Below, one piece after another: positions 9,717 through 23,199 of a stretch of DNA of 64,000 nt (positions are counted from its first letter, which is position 1; every line of letters begins with the position of its first letter). The DNA is from Ignelater luminosus (lineage: Eukaryota; Arthropoda; Insecta; Coleoptera; Elateridae). Under the pieces are notes generated by a model. The model was not told the origin of the DNA. It saw only the letters and a list, made by a program, of their open reading frames with translations, and ran no database searches. The stretch lies in assembly GCA_011009095.1 (NCBI GenBank), contig VTPC01091232.1, forward strand, positions 136,245 to 200,244, in the 5' to 3' direction. Made by a program: the position numbers and the translations under genes.

Positions 9717-12700
9717 GTGAACTTTAGTACTAAACTATACAGTGAGATTCATTAGAATTAAGTTAAGTGTCTGCTAGACAAGCTGCAATGCTGAAGACAT
9801 CTTTGGGAGTAAAAAAAAAATTAAGAATTACGAAAAAGATGCTTTACAGAAAATTATTACGACAATCTTAGCTGTCGAAATGACTTAATTTTATTATTTT
9901 AAATGAGACATCCTGTATATTTTGATTAATCATTATGCTTTATTCACTGCTTATTCCAACAAGGTATGTAACAGTATAATGGCTTAGATTTACCAATCCT
10001 GACATTACTCGTCTTTTATAGATTACATTCAACTTTTTGGTTCATCCCGGTATGACAAACATTCAGTTTTATGGAAATAAACTTCAGTTTTTAGAGTTTA
10101 ACAGTAATTATAAAAATTCTAATTAAACAAGTTTGTTGTACTTATTAATTTTTCTAGTAGTTTGGCATCCTTTTGAATAATTGCAAATTAAAAGTCAATG
10201 ATTTCAACTAATTTCGTTCACGAATGACTTGTTCTATCCACAGTGTTTCACTAGCCACCATTAACACTGCATTAACGCAATCGATTCAATATTGATTGCA
10301 GGCATACACGACATCAAGATGCAAGTAAGCAATCTGTTGAGAAGTTCATAAGCCTATTCAACGACCGCGCATTACGATGTTTTCCTTAAAAGCTTAGCAC
10401 TGCTATAAACACCGTCGGAAAACTCTGGAGACTGTTTTGACCGAGTTGCCGTTCTAGTTCTGCCTTGTTATTACAGGTGCTAATTTTTCCACAATTTTCA
10501 CTAAGGAGTTCGCTGACGCGATGAGAAAATCTGCACGTATAATAAGTCGTTTATATACACTCGCACTCTCTTCTCCAATCAGAGCAAACGTCTTTAGTTT
10601 TCTTAACGAATCATTATGCGAGAGATATTTTCATGACGAGCAGCATAAAAGACAAAAATGTTTAAAAATTCTGTATGTAATGTAGGTATGTATCTTACAA
10701 CAAAATGCTTTAGTGTTTACAAAACAAGAGTTTTTTACACTTAATTTCTAATCTTTCTAAATCGTTTATGGAGAAGTTGTGGAAATATTTTTAAGAACTA
10801 TATAATCTTCTTAAAAGTTACATTTATTAACTTCAATTACATACTTACGCTGAAAAACTATTACATTGTCTTCCACAATGTGGGAAACCAAGCATAAATC
10901 TACTTTTTATAACTATAAACCTACAATTAACGTCAAAACTGCTTATTTGGTGTATTTTAAACATATCAAAGATAATAACAGTTAAACTGTGTGAATTTTT
11001 AAAGCAAGGGTAGCTCTCATGGCTGCTCAGATGCTTTTCTATCCATTGACACTCCTTATAAAAAGATGTAGTCGATTGTTAATACAGCTGACAGATTTTA
11101 TAAAAGAGAATTTTAATCTTGACATCGTGGAAAAATAAAAAGTTTTTCAGTTGCGCTTATACATATATAAATTATACATTCAATAAAAACAACCAAGGCA
11201 TCTAGAAAGACGTAACATTTCTTTTACATTAGATGAAAGACCTCTGGGGCAAATCACAACCACTGAAGTAATCTATCAAAAGAATCGTAAAAGGAGTAGC
11301 CCTTGTATTCGTTGCTGAATAACAAACTATATAGGATAAAGCCATTCTTTTCAGCTTAATACATACGTATAAACATTCAACTTGTCAGAGATAGCCATCG
11401 AATGAAGAATGTTGTTCAACTTACCGATGTTAGCCATCATGCATCGGTGATCCGCATTAGCATTCCATCGATCATATATATGTGACGTGAAATTTGTAAA
11501 TTGTTCTTTAGCGGCTTCTATCAGCAATGCGCTTTGATCGGATCAATATCATATAACTTTTATTTGAGCCGAATATCTAGATACCTAACCTCGTTTTTGT
11601 CGTAGCCGCAACCTCGCTTTAACAAAAAAGTTTTCACTTCCTTTTCCAGAGACTGAAGCGCGGAGCAGTCGTGACAGGTGTGAGGGTTGCAAAAGTTATG
11701 GTAGAATTTAAACAAAATTTTCACGGCTCAAAAACTTTGTCTCTCCTTGCCTGAAATTGTCAGAAACAAGCGGGTAAATGCGCTGAATGCTCAATTAATT
11801 TATCCGTAGATGTAATTATTTTTGGGCAATTCCCATTGGATGGGTGCGTCTAGCTACGACTTCATAAGCGGAAACACACGACTTCCGTCCTCGTCAAAAC
11901 TCCGCTATGATTTCACATGAAAAACAGACTTAATATAATAGAACCTAAGCCGGTTATTGATACAAATATCGCTACGTCGGACTGTTATGGTTGCAATTTA
12001 TCAGAGCATATTGCGGACGCAATTGCGAGGGGTGTCAAGGGAGTCACAAAATATCCCCGTTGTATTGGGAGCTATGCGTTTTCATGTTAAATGGTATAGC
12101 AGAGGTAATATGACTGCTGGATTGCTTTCTTCATTAGTTGAAGGGAATAAGATTTATTTTTTATTACAACCTATAAAAATAGGGGGCGCATAAGAATAAA
12201 ATAAACTTGTATATTGGAGAGAGAGTTTTGAACTTTAACAAAGCACGCACTACAATTGTTTACTACTTGTTTTTATTTTATTTCATCGAACAGCTTCAGT
12301 ATATGTACGCAGGCCCACTGACGACAAAACGGGGCACCCTGAATTAGATCCCGCAGATCCGCGATGTTTAAGGGCCCAGGCGTAAGTTTTTTCTTTAGAA
12401 TGAAAATGACGATAAATTAAGTCAAGTTCTTTTCCCCAGCTGTTGGGGTCTTTAATATACGAATAAATATAATTAGTTTTCTTATTTATTAAATTTTATA
12501 ATGCACAATAGAGTGAGAAAGAAATCTTATTATACGTTCCAGTAAAGATATTTTTAATATCTGATTGACAGAAATTCAATAGATTCAGTACGTTTCAGGT
12601 GGAGATTGAAAAGCGAATAATCTTTTTAAAAGCACCAGCTTCAGGATAAAAGCTTGCCTTCACCTTTATAATATGAAGTTAACAAATTTTATTGAAAAGA

Positions 12701-15700
12701 AACATACAATACATGTACATTATAATATCAGATTTTCTAACATATTTGAATTATAAATTTTTGTAAGGATAATATTAATGTTTTGAAAAGAGAAATATGG
12801 AAAATATACGGGGCGTACTAAAGCAGGACTCAAAATAACGAAACGAATAGACAAATATATTTGAAATTGCACCATTTCAGGGACGCAACATGTTTCAGAA
12901 AGTTCACCTAAATCCTTCTAAATCTTTGCGATTAGCTAATCGTAGAAATCTTTAAAATTAATTTAAATGCATTGTGTTTTGCAAGGTACTGAAAGAACAA
13001 GAAAGTTTTCATGGAACGTTTGATTGGAATTTTTTGAAAATTAAATTTTAATAAAATTTCAAGGGCTGAAGTTCTTAGTTTCAAAACGATAAAACTACAC
13101 ATTTCTTCAGTCGAGTAGCGTTCTTTTTTTAAAAAACAGAAAATTCTAAAAATGAAGGGTCCTTGAATTGGTTTCTCATGTTGAATATTCAGTTGGTAAA
13201 TATGTTCGGTTGAGACATTCAAGAATTTAAAGAAAGACATTTTGATGTCAACCAAAAAAGTTAAATTTTTTAACTGTTATGCACACTTCTTGAGTTCACA
13301 AAATTTCTGAGAAGATTTTTAGCATTAAAGTTGACGATCTTTCTAAATTTCCTTTACTTGAGCTTTCACAGCTTGCCTGGAAATGGAAATGTTCTAGATT
13401 ATTTCTTGCTTCATCAAAATTATATGGGAAAAAGTTTTAGTTTCCTAATAATCGTCAATTGTGCATCTTCTTTTCTAATTTCTGTTATCAAAAATTCTAA
13501 AGAATTTCCGGTGTGTTCCTTTCCATTCTCAAGAAAAGCTGAATCGGTTTTGCAAACATTTTTATGTTGTGCCTAAAGCGATAGCTGAAAATTGTAATAC
13601 TTCTAAAGTTTCTGGAGAAAGATCTGTGACGTCAAATGCTTCAAATTATGCTTGTATATAATTGTTGTTTTGATGATGAGTTGGACTCAAGATGTTTTTT
13701 CTTTTGTTTATTTTTTTAAATTAGTAACAATTCTTACAATTACTTCTATATATAAATATTATAATATAATAATTACTAAGGAAGCGAAAAGATTGTGGAT
13801 ATATCACGTAAATGAATTTTCTATGAAATACGGAAAATAGTCCATACCTTGTTCTGCATAACAGAACTAAACTTTATCACAGATTATTATTAAAGTATTT
13901 TTTAAAGAGTTAATTAGCTAAACTGATTTGCAAAAAAAAGAAGAGAGAAATGATCAGAAATAATAGATTTGCTCTCTATAACGGAAATGATATCTCTACG
14001 TATTCCCGTAGTTCCCAAAACTTACTGTTAGTATAATACATTTGTTTGAAGTGCGGGTAGAACAGTTTTCGTAATATTTGATTTGGATCATTGGTTCGCA
14101 AAGATTATCTATATTAAATATTTGCTCAGCGATTCGAAAACACCAACGTCTATATTAGAAAGTTTAGTTTCTAAGCTTTAATCATGAATCCGTATTAATT
14201 TGTTACTGGGGGATGCAGCTTTTACGCCTTTCTAAAAATAATGGTCGTATAAACCTAAGAAGAAGCCCTATCTGTCTTTAAAGAAATTTCTGAGTTCTTA
14301 ATTAAATATTTTAATTATGTCGAATTAAAGCGAACTTTACGAGGTTCCTTTGAAAGCTCACGACGCGCTAATGAAATTCTTTGTTAATTCACATTTTGTT
14401 AGTATTCTATGTATTTATTTTTAAGATTTTAATTAAAGAATATTGTATTATTTCAAAGCACTGAATCAACATAGCGGTATAAGGAAGATAAAACCAACTA
14501 TGCTGTTATTAATTATTTGTACGTAGTACCATAAGATTTAATATGATAATCCCCTTTGATACTAACAACAAATAAATATTTAAAATTGTCTGAAGAGGCT
14601 TACAAAGAAATACTTTGCTCAAATTTCCATTATTTAATATTTCATAAGGTGTGGAAGTCTCTAACCAATGGTTTCATTTCAAGAAAAGCAAAGCAACATT
14701 TTAAAAAACTTAACAATTACTTTTGTGAAGCTAGTATTCTATTAAATAGAATTACTCGAAACTTCCTCTCATCGGTTATTTCAGCAGTTCGTAATACTTA
14801 CTTTTATACAGTAATATTTGAGACATAAATGTTTCAACATTATCGGGTGGCTTTATATTCAAATTTGTTTTGAAATGTTCTTTCGTTACTGCTCTCTTTT
14901 TATAATAAAGTTTGCTACCAAATACAGCAAATTATTAACTTACTTGGCAGATTTTCAATGGTGTAATATGCAACATGTTATTATCGCTTATTTTTAAATA
15001 ATTGAACTAACTAAATAGTTATTAGCATAGTCCTTTCTTTTTCGGAAATGTTACCAAACTCGATATTTATTCATTTATATCGTAATAGATTTATATTATG
15101 GAAACCCAAGCTTGTTTACACTATTTTATATATAAACCTGCCTGTTTTAAACTTTTATTTTTATAATTGCACTTTGTACTTGTACTACACCACCTCTGGA
15201 ATTTAAGAAATGATTCACAAAAATGATGAAATAAAAAAACTATTGAGAAACAGATCGGAGTTAGATCCAGGATTGTTATAGAATTACTGATGTACTGTAA
15301 TGCATATGTAGTATGTATCTGTTGCTGCAGTTTTTGGCCCATTAGCAAAATAAAGTAAGATTTTGTAGATTCAAAAAATGCTGACAGATTCAATAAGAAA
15401 GAAAAATTTAACTAGCACGTTAATTTTGACTCTTATTGTACACTTTTCAATTTATAATTCAAATTAAATCGATCATTAAATTCTTGAAAGAATATTTCTA
15501 AAATAATCTGAATGGTTTATTTATTTTATTTAAAAAGCACTATTTGCAAACATATATTTAAGACCGTTTTATTGTAATTAACCTGAGTTTAAAATTTACT
15601 TTGTTTTCAAGTAAGCATTAGCATTAGAAGAACGTTACGCAAAAAGAGATTTGCGATGTGACAAGAAAATAAAAGAATGTGTTGAAAAGAAAGTGAAATT

Positions 15701-18395
15701 TAAAGACAGTTGATAATCAAATAACCAGATTTGGCGAGGTTGTTTAAAGTAATTTAATATCAAACAATAGAGATTACCAGAACTTAACTGAAATAACTCT
15801 TAAATTTAAAATTGAAAAGAAATTTGTTTATTAGAAGGCATATAATTTAGAAGGAAAAATTATCTTATGAATTGCTTTTTCTACAAAGTTGCACCATGTT
15901 ATCTTAAAGCCGACTTAAAGGGTAGATAACCAGATGCATGATTTATTAAGGCAAGGCTAAAGAAACCTAGAAGTTCTGCATATACGTCAAATAATAGAAA
16001 TAATTTTTTAATAGAAATTGCTCAATTAACAGAAATTTTGTTGTTGAAAATAAGATTAAGGTGTAGTGTAAGACGTCAAAAGAAATCATCTTGCATTTTT
16101 TCTAATAATAAATTGCGTCAGTGGACAAAGATTTCAGCATTGTGGAATTTTTAAATGTCAATTTTAAATTGGCGTGTTTTATTTTGTAAAAAAGAACTTA
16201 GTAAAATGAATTCGTTTAAATATAAAACAAAAAATATTCGAAGTTAATCACAGATGATAGTAGTTGATAGTTCAAGTTCTTAAGTTGAGAGTTGGTTTAA
16301 AAGTCTAAAAACTTGTTAATTCACAGCTCAGTTAAATTAGTTATTTATTGGATTTTTGTAACAATAACAGTTGATCGTTCAGTGAAAGTAGTGCTCACTA
16401 TGTTTCTTTAAAATATAATTTTTAATTTGGCACCTATTTTAGTGCAACTATTCTAGGCCCAATCTGAACCTGAAACAGAATCTGGAATTTCTTAAAAGTT
16501 CCAATACTCGGCAACGGTAGGTTGAGCTTTTGATATTGAAAGTTCTTTGTTATATTATTTTAATTTCAGTACAAATTTCGTTTGAAGTTACCACACCACG
16601 CTATTGTGTAATACATAATTATTTTCTACGAGCTCACTGATTTGCAAATTGACTATCAAATGCTTTTAAATTTATCTTTTCTTCTGTTATGCTTAAGCAA
16701 CATTGTGGCCTCTTATTTTCTTGTACATCAAAATTCGATTCTGCAGAACGTTCTTCTTTCACTAATGTCTGCTTTTACATGAAAAAATAAACTAAAATCT
16801 AAACTAAGATTAATTAGAATAAAATTTTCTTAAATTACGTCTACAAATAGTTTTTTAGTGCAATAAGTAAATCATTCAGATAATCTTTAAAAGTCTTTTT
16901 CATGAAATTGCACGATTCTTGTGACAAGAGTAAAATTTGAAATTGGCCACAAAATAAATTTGAAAAACATACAACGATGGTCAAAATTAACGTACAGATA
17001 AAATTCTTCATTATTGTTTAAATCTTCGGCAACTTTCAAAATTTTTTAATTTTGACTTCATTTTGCTAGTGGGCCACAAACCACAGCATTATGTCTACCT
17101 AGGAGTTTTCTACTGACATCTACTATTCTAGTTTAAATAACAGTTGTTAGAATACCCCCACAGGTGCTAAGTGATGACTTGGTGACTTATTTTTCTGATC
17201 CCGAAGAACAACCACAAACGGAAACAGCTAAGACGCAATAGCAATACTCTTGCCGTTTTACCGTTGTCGGTTGCCTAATACAAATACTGGTCGGGAATCA
17301 TAGGTTTCAAAGAGGCATCATGTAATCACGGTATTACAGTCTCGGTTTTCCTGCAAACATTTTTGATTTATCTGATGGCTAAGGCTTTGAGTCGCGGTTA
17401 TCTTGGACCTCGTAGTTTCAACGAGTAATGCTCATTTCATTGCACACAAATTCAAGTCTTTTGAGCTTGAGGAGAGTTAATCGGACTTTCTACTTTTAAG
17501 AATTCGTGATTTAAGGAGGTGCATAAAAATACAGTAAAGCCTATTTGACTTAATTACAAAGATTATATGTGGTAATGCGTATACAATAATAGTTGAGTCT
17601 TACCAAATCAAGAATCTAAACGGAGCATGTTCTATTCGTGTCGTATATTAGTAATACTGGCTTGGCGTTTAGGAAAGTTAATTGTGTTAGTCGGTGTTAA
17701 TTGATAATTCTTGGAGAATATATTATGACTGATGAGCACAGATTTGACTGAAACAGACTCTTGGTCGGTATTCTAATGATTCCAGAAGCTGATTCATCTT
17801 GATGCGATTACATTGTAATGTGTTGACTAGTACAAACCTTGAAACACCAAACTCGTACAAAACACTTTTAGTTTTCAGCATTGAAGGTCTGTTGTGATTA
17901 TCGATCTTTTTATCCATCTAGCCTCAAATTAAGCAGATAATTATAAATTATACTCCTGTAGGTTAATTACGAAATTCAATCGGTTGGCAATGACTGATTT
18001 GTGTTTGCTCGAAAGTTAAATAAAGTATAGAAGGCGCGTTAACAGTTTGCATTTCCTTCCATTTTTTAGGGCCTATCTTTTATCAATCCATTTCCACTTC
18101 TGCTAGCGTTCTCTATGCAATTCTACATATCTGCACCCGATACCCATTGCAAGCTGCTAAAACAAATTTAAAAAAACATTTCTATAAGAATAATAAACAA
18201 TAGCTGTACTACATGAGAAATTAATTAAAATCTATTGCAATTGTGGGATGAAAATGATTTTTACTTACATACTCTATTAGGAAACACACAGAACTGAGCT
18301 CTAGTCTCGCTACTGCAATATTCAACAACGAACTGCAAAATTTATAGCTTACAGCGCCACCATTCTAAAAAACGTACAGTTTATGTTCCAACGTT
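9717..18395. other. 8.7 kb AT-rich stretch without recognised genes
   Basis: All ORFs are short and none carries a domain I know. Higher-complexity, less AT-rich patches occur at about 10240-10560, 11400-11900 and 17150-17480; these look like unique host sequence. A GC bump at about 12310-12380 with GGGCACC and GGGCCCAGGCG resembles transposon-end sequence but has no partner. GAGACATCCTGTATAT at about 9905 resembles a Tc1/IS630-type terminus without a mate. I see no RNA gene. Confidence 0.5.
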
Positions 18396-18405
18396 GAGGC
18401 AGCCA

Positions 18406-20131
18406 CTCCACATTATGTCAAGTCCAGATTCCCCAGAACACTCGTCGCATCACCAGAAAGCTACCCAGGAATCCCACTTCAAACAAAACGGCAACGTAAT
18501 AGCCGACTCGCTGGACAAGGCGAATATCTTCGCCGACGTCCTAGAAGAAGTCCACCAACCTCCCGATGACCCACTGTTTGATGCTCAAGCCCTCCGCGAG
18601 ATTAACTATGACGTCCGTCTCGACCCAGATATCGCTCCCCGCCTCCACGTGCCTCCTCCTCAACCTCCGGACAATCTCCCAGACATTATCAGCCCCATCC
18701 TCGAAGAGGAAACAGCCGAGGCGCTTGCCTCTGGCAAGAGTTCCGCACCGGGGAACGATTCTCTCACGAGAAGAGCCCTGAGACATCTACCTCCCGCAGC
18801 CACAGTTTTACTCATCCACATTTTCAACTGTTTCCTCCGATGCGGCTACTTTCCGGTCGCCTGGAAGGAAGCAACAGTGGTCATGATCCTCAAACCAGGG
18901 AAGCCTCCCACCAACCCATCATCTTATCGACCAATCTTCTTTCTCAACGTTCTAGGCAAAGTGATCGAGAGGATATTGACAAATAGACTCCAAACACACC
19001 TAGACACTCACGACCTCCTCCCAGAGCATCAAACAGGATTCCGTCCTGGCAGAGCCACAACGGACCCTATTCTCCGCCTACACACCGACGTCTCGGTGGC
19101 CTTCAACTCGAGACGGTGCGTAATGGCCACATTCCTCGACATCGAGAGGGCCTTCGACAAGGTTTGGCACGAGGGGCTTCTCTTCAAGCTTCGAGCCGTC
19201 AAAATCCCCGCCTGCTTCGTCAGGTTAATCAGCAGTTTCCTGTCCGCCCGCCAACACCGCGTGCGAGTACACCAGGCTAAGTCCAGGGTGTACACGCCGG
19301 GTCCAATCTTTCTCCTCTTCTATTCATCTTCTACTGCCACGACATCCGTCGCCCCGAAGAGCCGGAGGTCCGCCTCTCGCAATTCGCGGACGACACTGCC
19401 CTTTGGGTGACGTCTCGAAGCTCCGCCGAGGGATTGAGAACCCTGGCGTACGAACTAGGACGCGTGGAGACTTGGTTTTTCAGAAAATCAACCTCATCTT
19501 ATTCCGCCACTCCCACTACAATCACACGACCAGATTCGATCCCGACGACGTCCGCCTGGAACTGTGGGGCGCGCGCCTCCAACTTTCGCCATCTGTCAAA
19601 TACCTTGGCATTACTTTCACCCCCACGCTAAGATGGAGCGACGAGCTGAACAACAAATTACGTTGTCCAGCAGCGCAGCGGCTTTCTCTCTAGACTCTGC
19701 CGCGGTATTCCAGGCTGCCACCCTAGGACGCTACTTCACACATACAAAACTTTCATAAGACCCGTGATCGACTACCGATTCACAGTCTTCGGCTCCGCAT
19801 ATGCGATCAGAAGACTCCGACAAAAAGAGAGGGCCATCTGCAGGAGGATTTTCCGGCTGGAGCGCTTCTTCCCTCGGAAGAAGTCTGCGACAGGGCGGGT
19901 ATTCCTTCTGTAGATGCGCGCCTCGAATTCATGAGGGGTCGATATGTGAGCAGGGCGGTCGAACAAAACAGAGAGCACGTTCTCGACATTCTAAGAACCC
20001 GGGCTCCGGCCGCCCACAGAAGACCCAAAAGAAAACCCAAACACCCGCCCTCCATCATGATGAGAAGTGCCGAGAACCTCTCCCCCGAGTTGATGGACAT
20101 ACTTTTTGACACCCCACTTACCTATAGATAA
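18406..20131 (+). pseudogene. LINE ORF2 reverse transcriptase, 5'-truncated, four frameshifts
   Basis: An RT of this kind copies element RNA at nicked chromosomal DNA. The open part to 19410 shows SGKSSAPGNDSLTRRAL, ATVVMILKPGK, SSYRPIFFLNVLGKVIERIL, GFRPGRATTDPI and block A FLDIERAFDKVWH. A frameshift near 19285 moves to the frame with GSNLSPLLF and the intact catalytic box FADDTALWVT (about 19389-19418). A second shift near 19486 gives SPSVKYLGITFTPTLRW. A third lies near 19660, followed by HTYKTFIRPVIDY. A fourth near 19870 leads to the C-terminus ending at the TAA at 20129-20131. Motif content remains good, so inactivation is probably not ancient. Clade assignment to jockey-like elements is by motif style. 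Confidence 0.88.
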
Positions 20132-20558
20132 GTCCCCAGCCACAGTCCTCCGCGAAACTACCGAGCAACGTAGGCAGCGTCTTGGCGCCACGTTGCATTC
20201 GGAAGGTCCGGAACATCCCCGGGTCGACTGTTCTCACTAGGGTTTTTCCGTGGTTTCCCCTAGTGGTCAAGGCAAATGCCGGAACAGAAATTTCCACGGA
20301 CCCACCACCAACACCGAATTTAACGCGCCGCGTCACCTCCTCTTCTCCTCCAATGTCGCTTCACCGAGGAACCGCCGCTGGACCACCACCCCACAACACC
20401 AAACTACTGCTGCCGCTACACACAACTACCACAGCCACACAATAAATGAGCGCGAACCGAACCGTTTTCTAAGTCGCTGACTCCACAACATTCCTCCCCT
20501 CATTAGGCCGAAGAAGTTCCACGAGGAGCTTATATTAACGTTTGACTCGACTCGACTC
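18406..20558 (+). mobile_element. GC-rich 5'-truncated non-LTR retrotransposon (jockey-like)
   Basis: The body is markedly richer in G+C than the AT-rich flanks, so its borders are visible by composition. It has an RT-bearing reading frame, a 3' untranslated region from 20132, and a terminal run of about four CTCGA units at 20544-20560. The 10-mer GAGGCAGCCA at 18396-18405 recurs as GAGGCAGTCA at 20559-20568, immediately after the tail. This is a plausible target duplication with one mismatch. The 5' truncation (no endonuclease domain) is the usual outcome of target-primed reverse transcription. Confidence 0.8.
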
Positions 20559-20568
20559 GAGGCAGTCA

Positions 20569-22836
20569 TATGCATATTCTAAGTATACTTTATAGTAGAT
20601 AGGATATAGGCAATTTTAAATTCTGTCCATTTTGTTGTAAAACGTATGAATATTCTAAAAGAGATACAGAATTACAATAATTATTGAAAACTTCTAAACA
20701 ATACAAAATTTGGTTATTGATAAATAAATAATAAGAATAATGCGATCAGTGACTTTCTATCACGTAGTACTGAGTACAGCTTAGTAAGCCAGACATAAAT
20801 CTAGAATGTTTATAACAGCGACCTCTAGACTGAAGATGCCAATAAACTAAAAAAAATTCAACATTTTACATTCTAAGATATAAACTATACTTTACATCAA
20901 AATTATGAATAAACAATTCGAATCGAGAGAAGAGTGGTAAAACTCAAGTACGGTTCTTTAATAAATCAAGCACAAATATTGTTCGTTACCACTTATACGA
21001 AAACACATTCACTTCATGAATTAAGTAACTGCCAATCTAACGGAAAGTCAGGTTAAAATAATGCATTTAATTTAGTACTGAATAAATTAGTCATCAAATT
21101 GATTACAAAGTTCTAAACTAAAGTACTGCAGTTATTTAAAGATGATAGGGTGTCATAATACATCGCTCCTTTACTTTCTTCTGGGTTTGAAACTGCTTGA
21201 CATACTTGCTATCAAAACTCGAAAAAATGGGTAAAAATCAGAATTGAAATTTTCAATCAGAAAAACGATATACAATATAGAAACAGTGATTTCTCCTCTT
21301 TTAATTTTATTTTTATAGAATACAGTTTCTATCAGTATTGTTACGTAATCAATTGATAGCAGAAGGCAAGCCAATAACAGAGTCCACATGCGTATAGATG
21401 CTCAAAAACGTTCAGTTTCGTAAACACCAGCGCAACATATTAAAGTTCCTGTTATTGCAGTTTTTTATTTGAATAATATAACGAAAAAGTTATTTTATTA
21501 TGTCAGCAATATTTCCGTTTCACTTATGTACTTTTAAGCTATAACCGTTTTACTAACAGTAGAACCTTTATGATGTAAAAGAATACCATGGACTTTTAAT
21601 TTTAGAAGAGAAAATGCACTTTTCAGAGAAATATTTATCTAAAACCGATAGTTTTAATGTAGTAATGTTAAATGTTACATTACAATCCAAGTTAGTGTAA
21701 GTAAAACTGAACTCACGCACAGTACTTTTTGTAAGGTTTCTTTAACACATGTACTATTACCCATTTAATAATCTGGTGTAATTGAGTAGGGCGAGGCTTT
21801 CACAGAGGTGTTGTAATCAGTATTCAGATTACACGCGTTAATTGAATCTTAAGTGCATATAACATGGGGGTGCCTTTACAAACAGAACGTGTTAGGCGTG
21901 ACAGACAAGGATATGCTGGAGGCCTCACATCGCAAGGGCATACTCATACCTCACCTCCTAAAAGTTTGGGGAAGTAATGTCTGTAGAGCTTCCACCGAAA
22001 TAGGGTAAACCATTATAGAGGGTGTAACTAAATATCGTTTTTGTTTACATTTTCTAACAGACCTTTGTCATAGATGATATCCTGTGTAAAAAGTTTCAGC
22101 TCTACACGAAATATTATACAAAACATTATCTTAATTTTGCTGTTGCTGTTGAGATTTAATGCATACCTAAAAGATGCAACTAGATCTAGATTAGGCAGAA
22201 CATAAAACAATAAAATATTGGCTTTGAAGTAAAAGAAATCAAATGGCGTTATTTGAGTTTTTATTCCCTTCTGTTTCTTCTCCTCTAAACGGTTACATCT
22301 CCCTCTGCAGACTTTTCATTTAATCGATCATGAATACCCATTCAAATATAACAAAGAAAAAATGTTTGAAACTTTCCTTGATACCGCAATATAATTCCAA
22401 TTGCGTATTCTTCGCTTTACCGGAATATCCGTTTCTGCAAATCCCACTAGAGCAATAGTAATTCATGGTTATGGCGAAGAGTAAAAATGTTCTCGCATTT
22501 CAATAATTTTGACTTACTGATAAATATTTCATTTCTTGTTTTGCTGGATGCATATTTTTAGCGTATAAAACTAAAATCCAACGAACTGTGTATATGTATA
22601 TACGTCATTGCTACAGAAACGTAACGACCCGAATTCAATCAATGAAACATTTTTAATTTCTTGATCAAGTATTTTTATCTACCAACCAATTATTTTCCCG
22701 CTACAGTAAAACTATTTTGTAGATAAAGTCAGTATTTCTTTTATCTATCTATTTATTGGGACATTATTTTATTGTATGAATGTAGATATGATTAAACTAT
22801 TTAATTAAAATTATTGTCAAAATTTGAACATTATAG
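20569..22836. other. AT-rich stretch without recognised genes
   Basis: Short ORFs only, none recognised. The phrase AGAGGGTGTAACTAAATATCG at about 22018 has the look of a DNA-transposon terminus, but no mate was found. No RNA gene or promoter can be argued for. Confidence 0.5.
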
Positions 22837-23012
22837 TGACTAATTGCTATTTTAAAGAAAAGAGTTTGGGTTCCGTGTTAATTATTTATTTATGTAACTA
22901 TAAAATAAAAGAAAACCGGTAAAAATAATTGTGCTTTAATATAAAGGCTATTTTAATCCTTTAAGCACTCGCACTTCGACCTCCACATGCACTAATTGAT
23001 AGGGATTCTACA
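22837..23012 (-). repeat. 3' LTR of the Ty3/gypsy element (shortened)
   Basis: It aligns with 27022-27294 at both ends but lacks about 97 bp around 22978-22986. The polypurine tract abuts its start, which fixes the 23012 border. Confidence 0.8.
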
Positions 23013-23199
23013 GTCCCCCCTACTGAACAGATAGACGTAACGGGCAGCCTTGCTTCAGGAAAGAGTAGGTTCTTGTGGTTATTCCTTCATGGGTCATCCG
23101 CTGTTTGTTTTTGAAATTATTACCGTTGGACTTGATGCTCCTTCGGGTGAATGAGAGTGTCATTCTAATAATACTTTCCTATCAGATTTCGTTGAGCTT

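Noticed and set aside
18541..20445. Numerous ORFs in other frames and on the minus strand within the GC-rich LINE
   Set aside because: High G+C lowers stop frequency, so long overlapping frames are expected; only the frames with RT motifs are meaningful.
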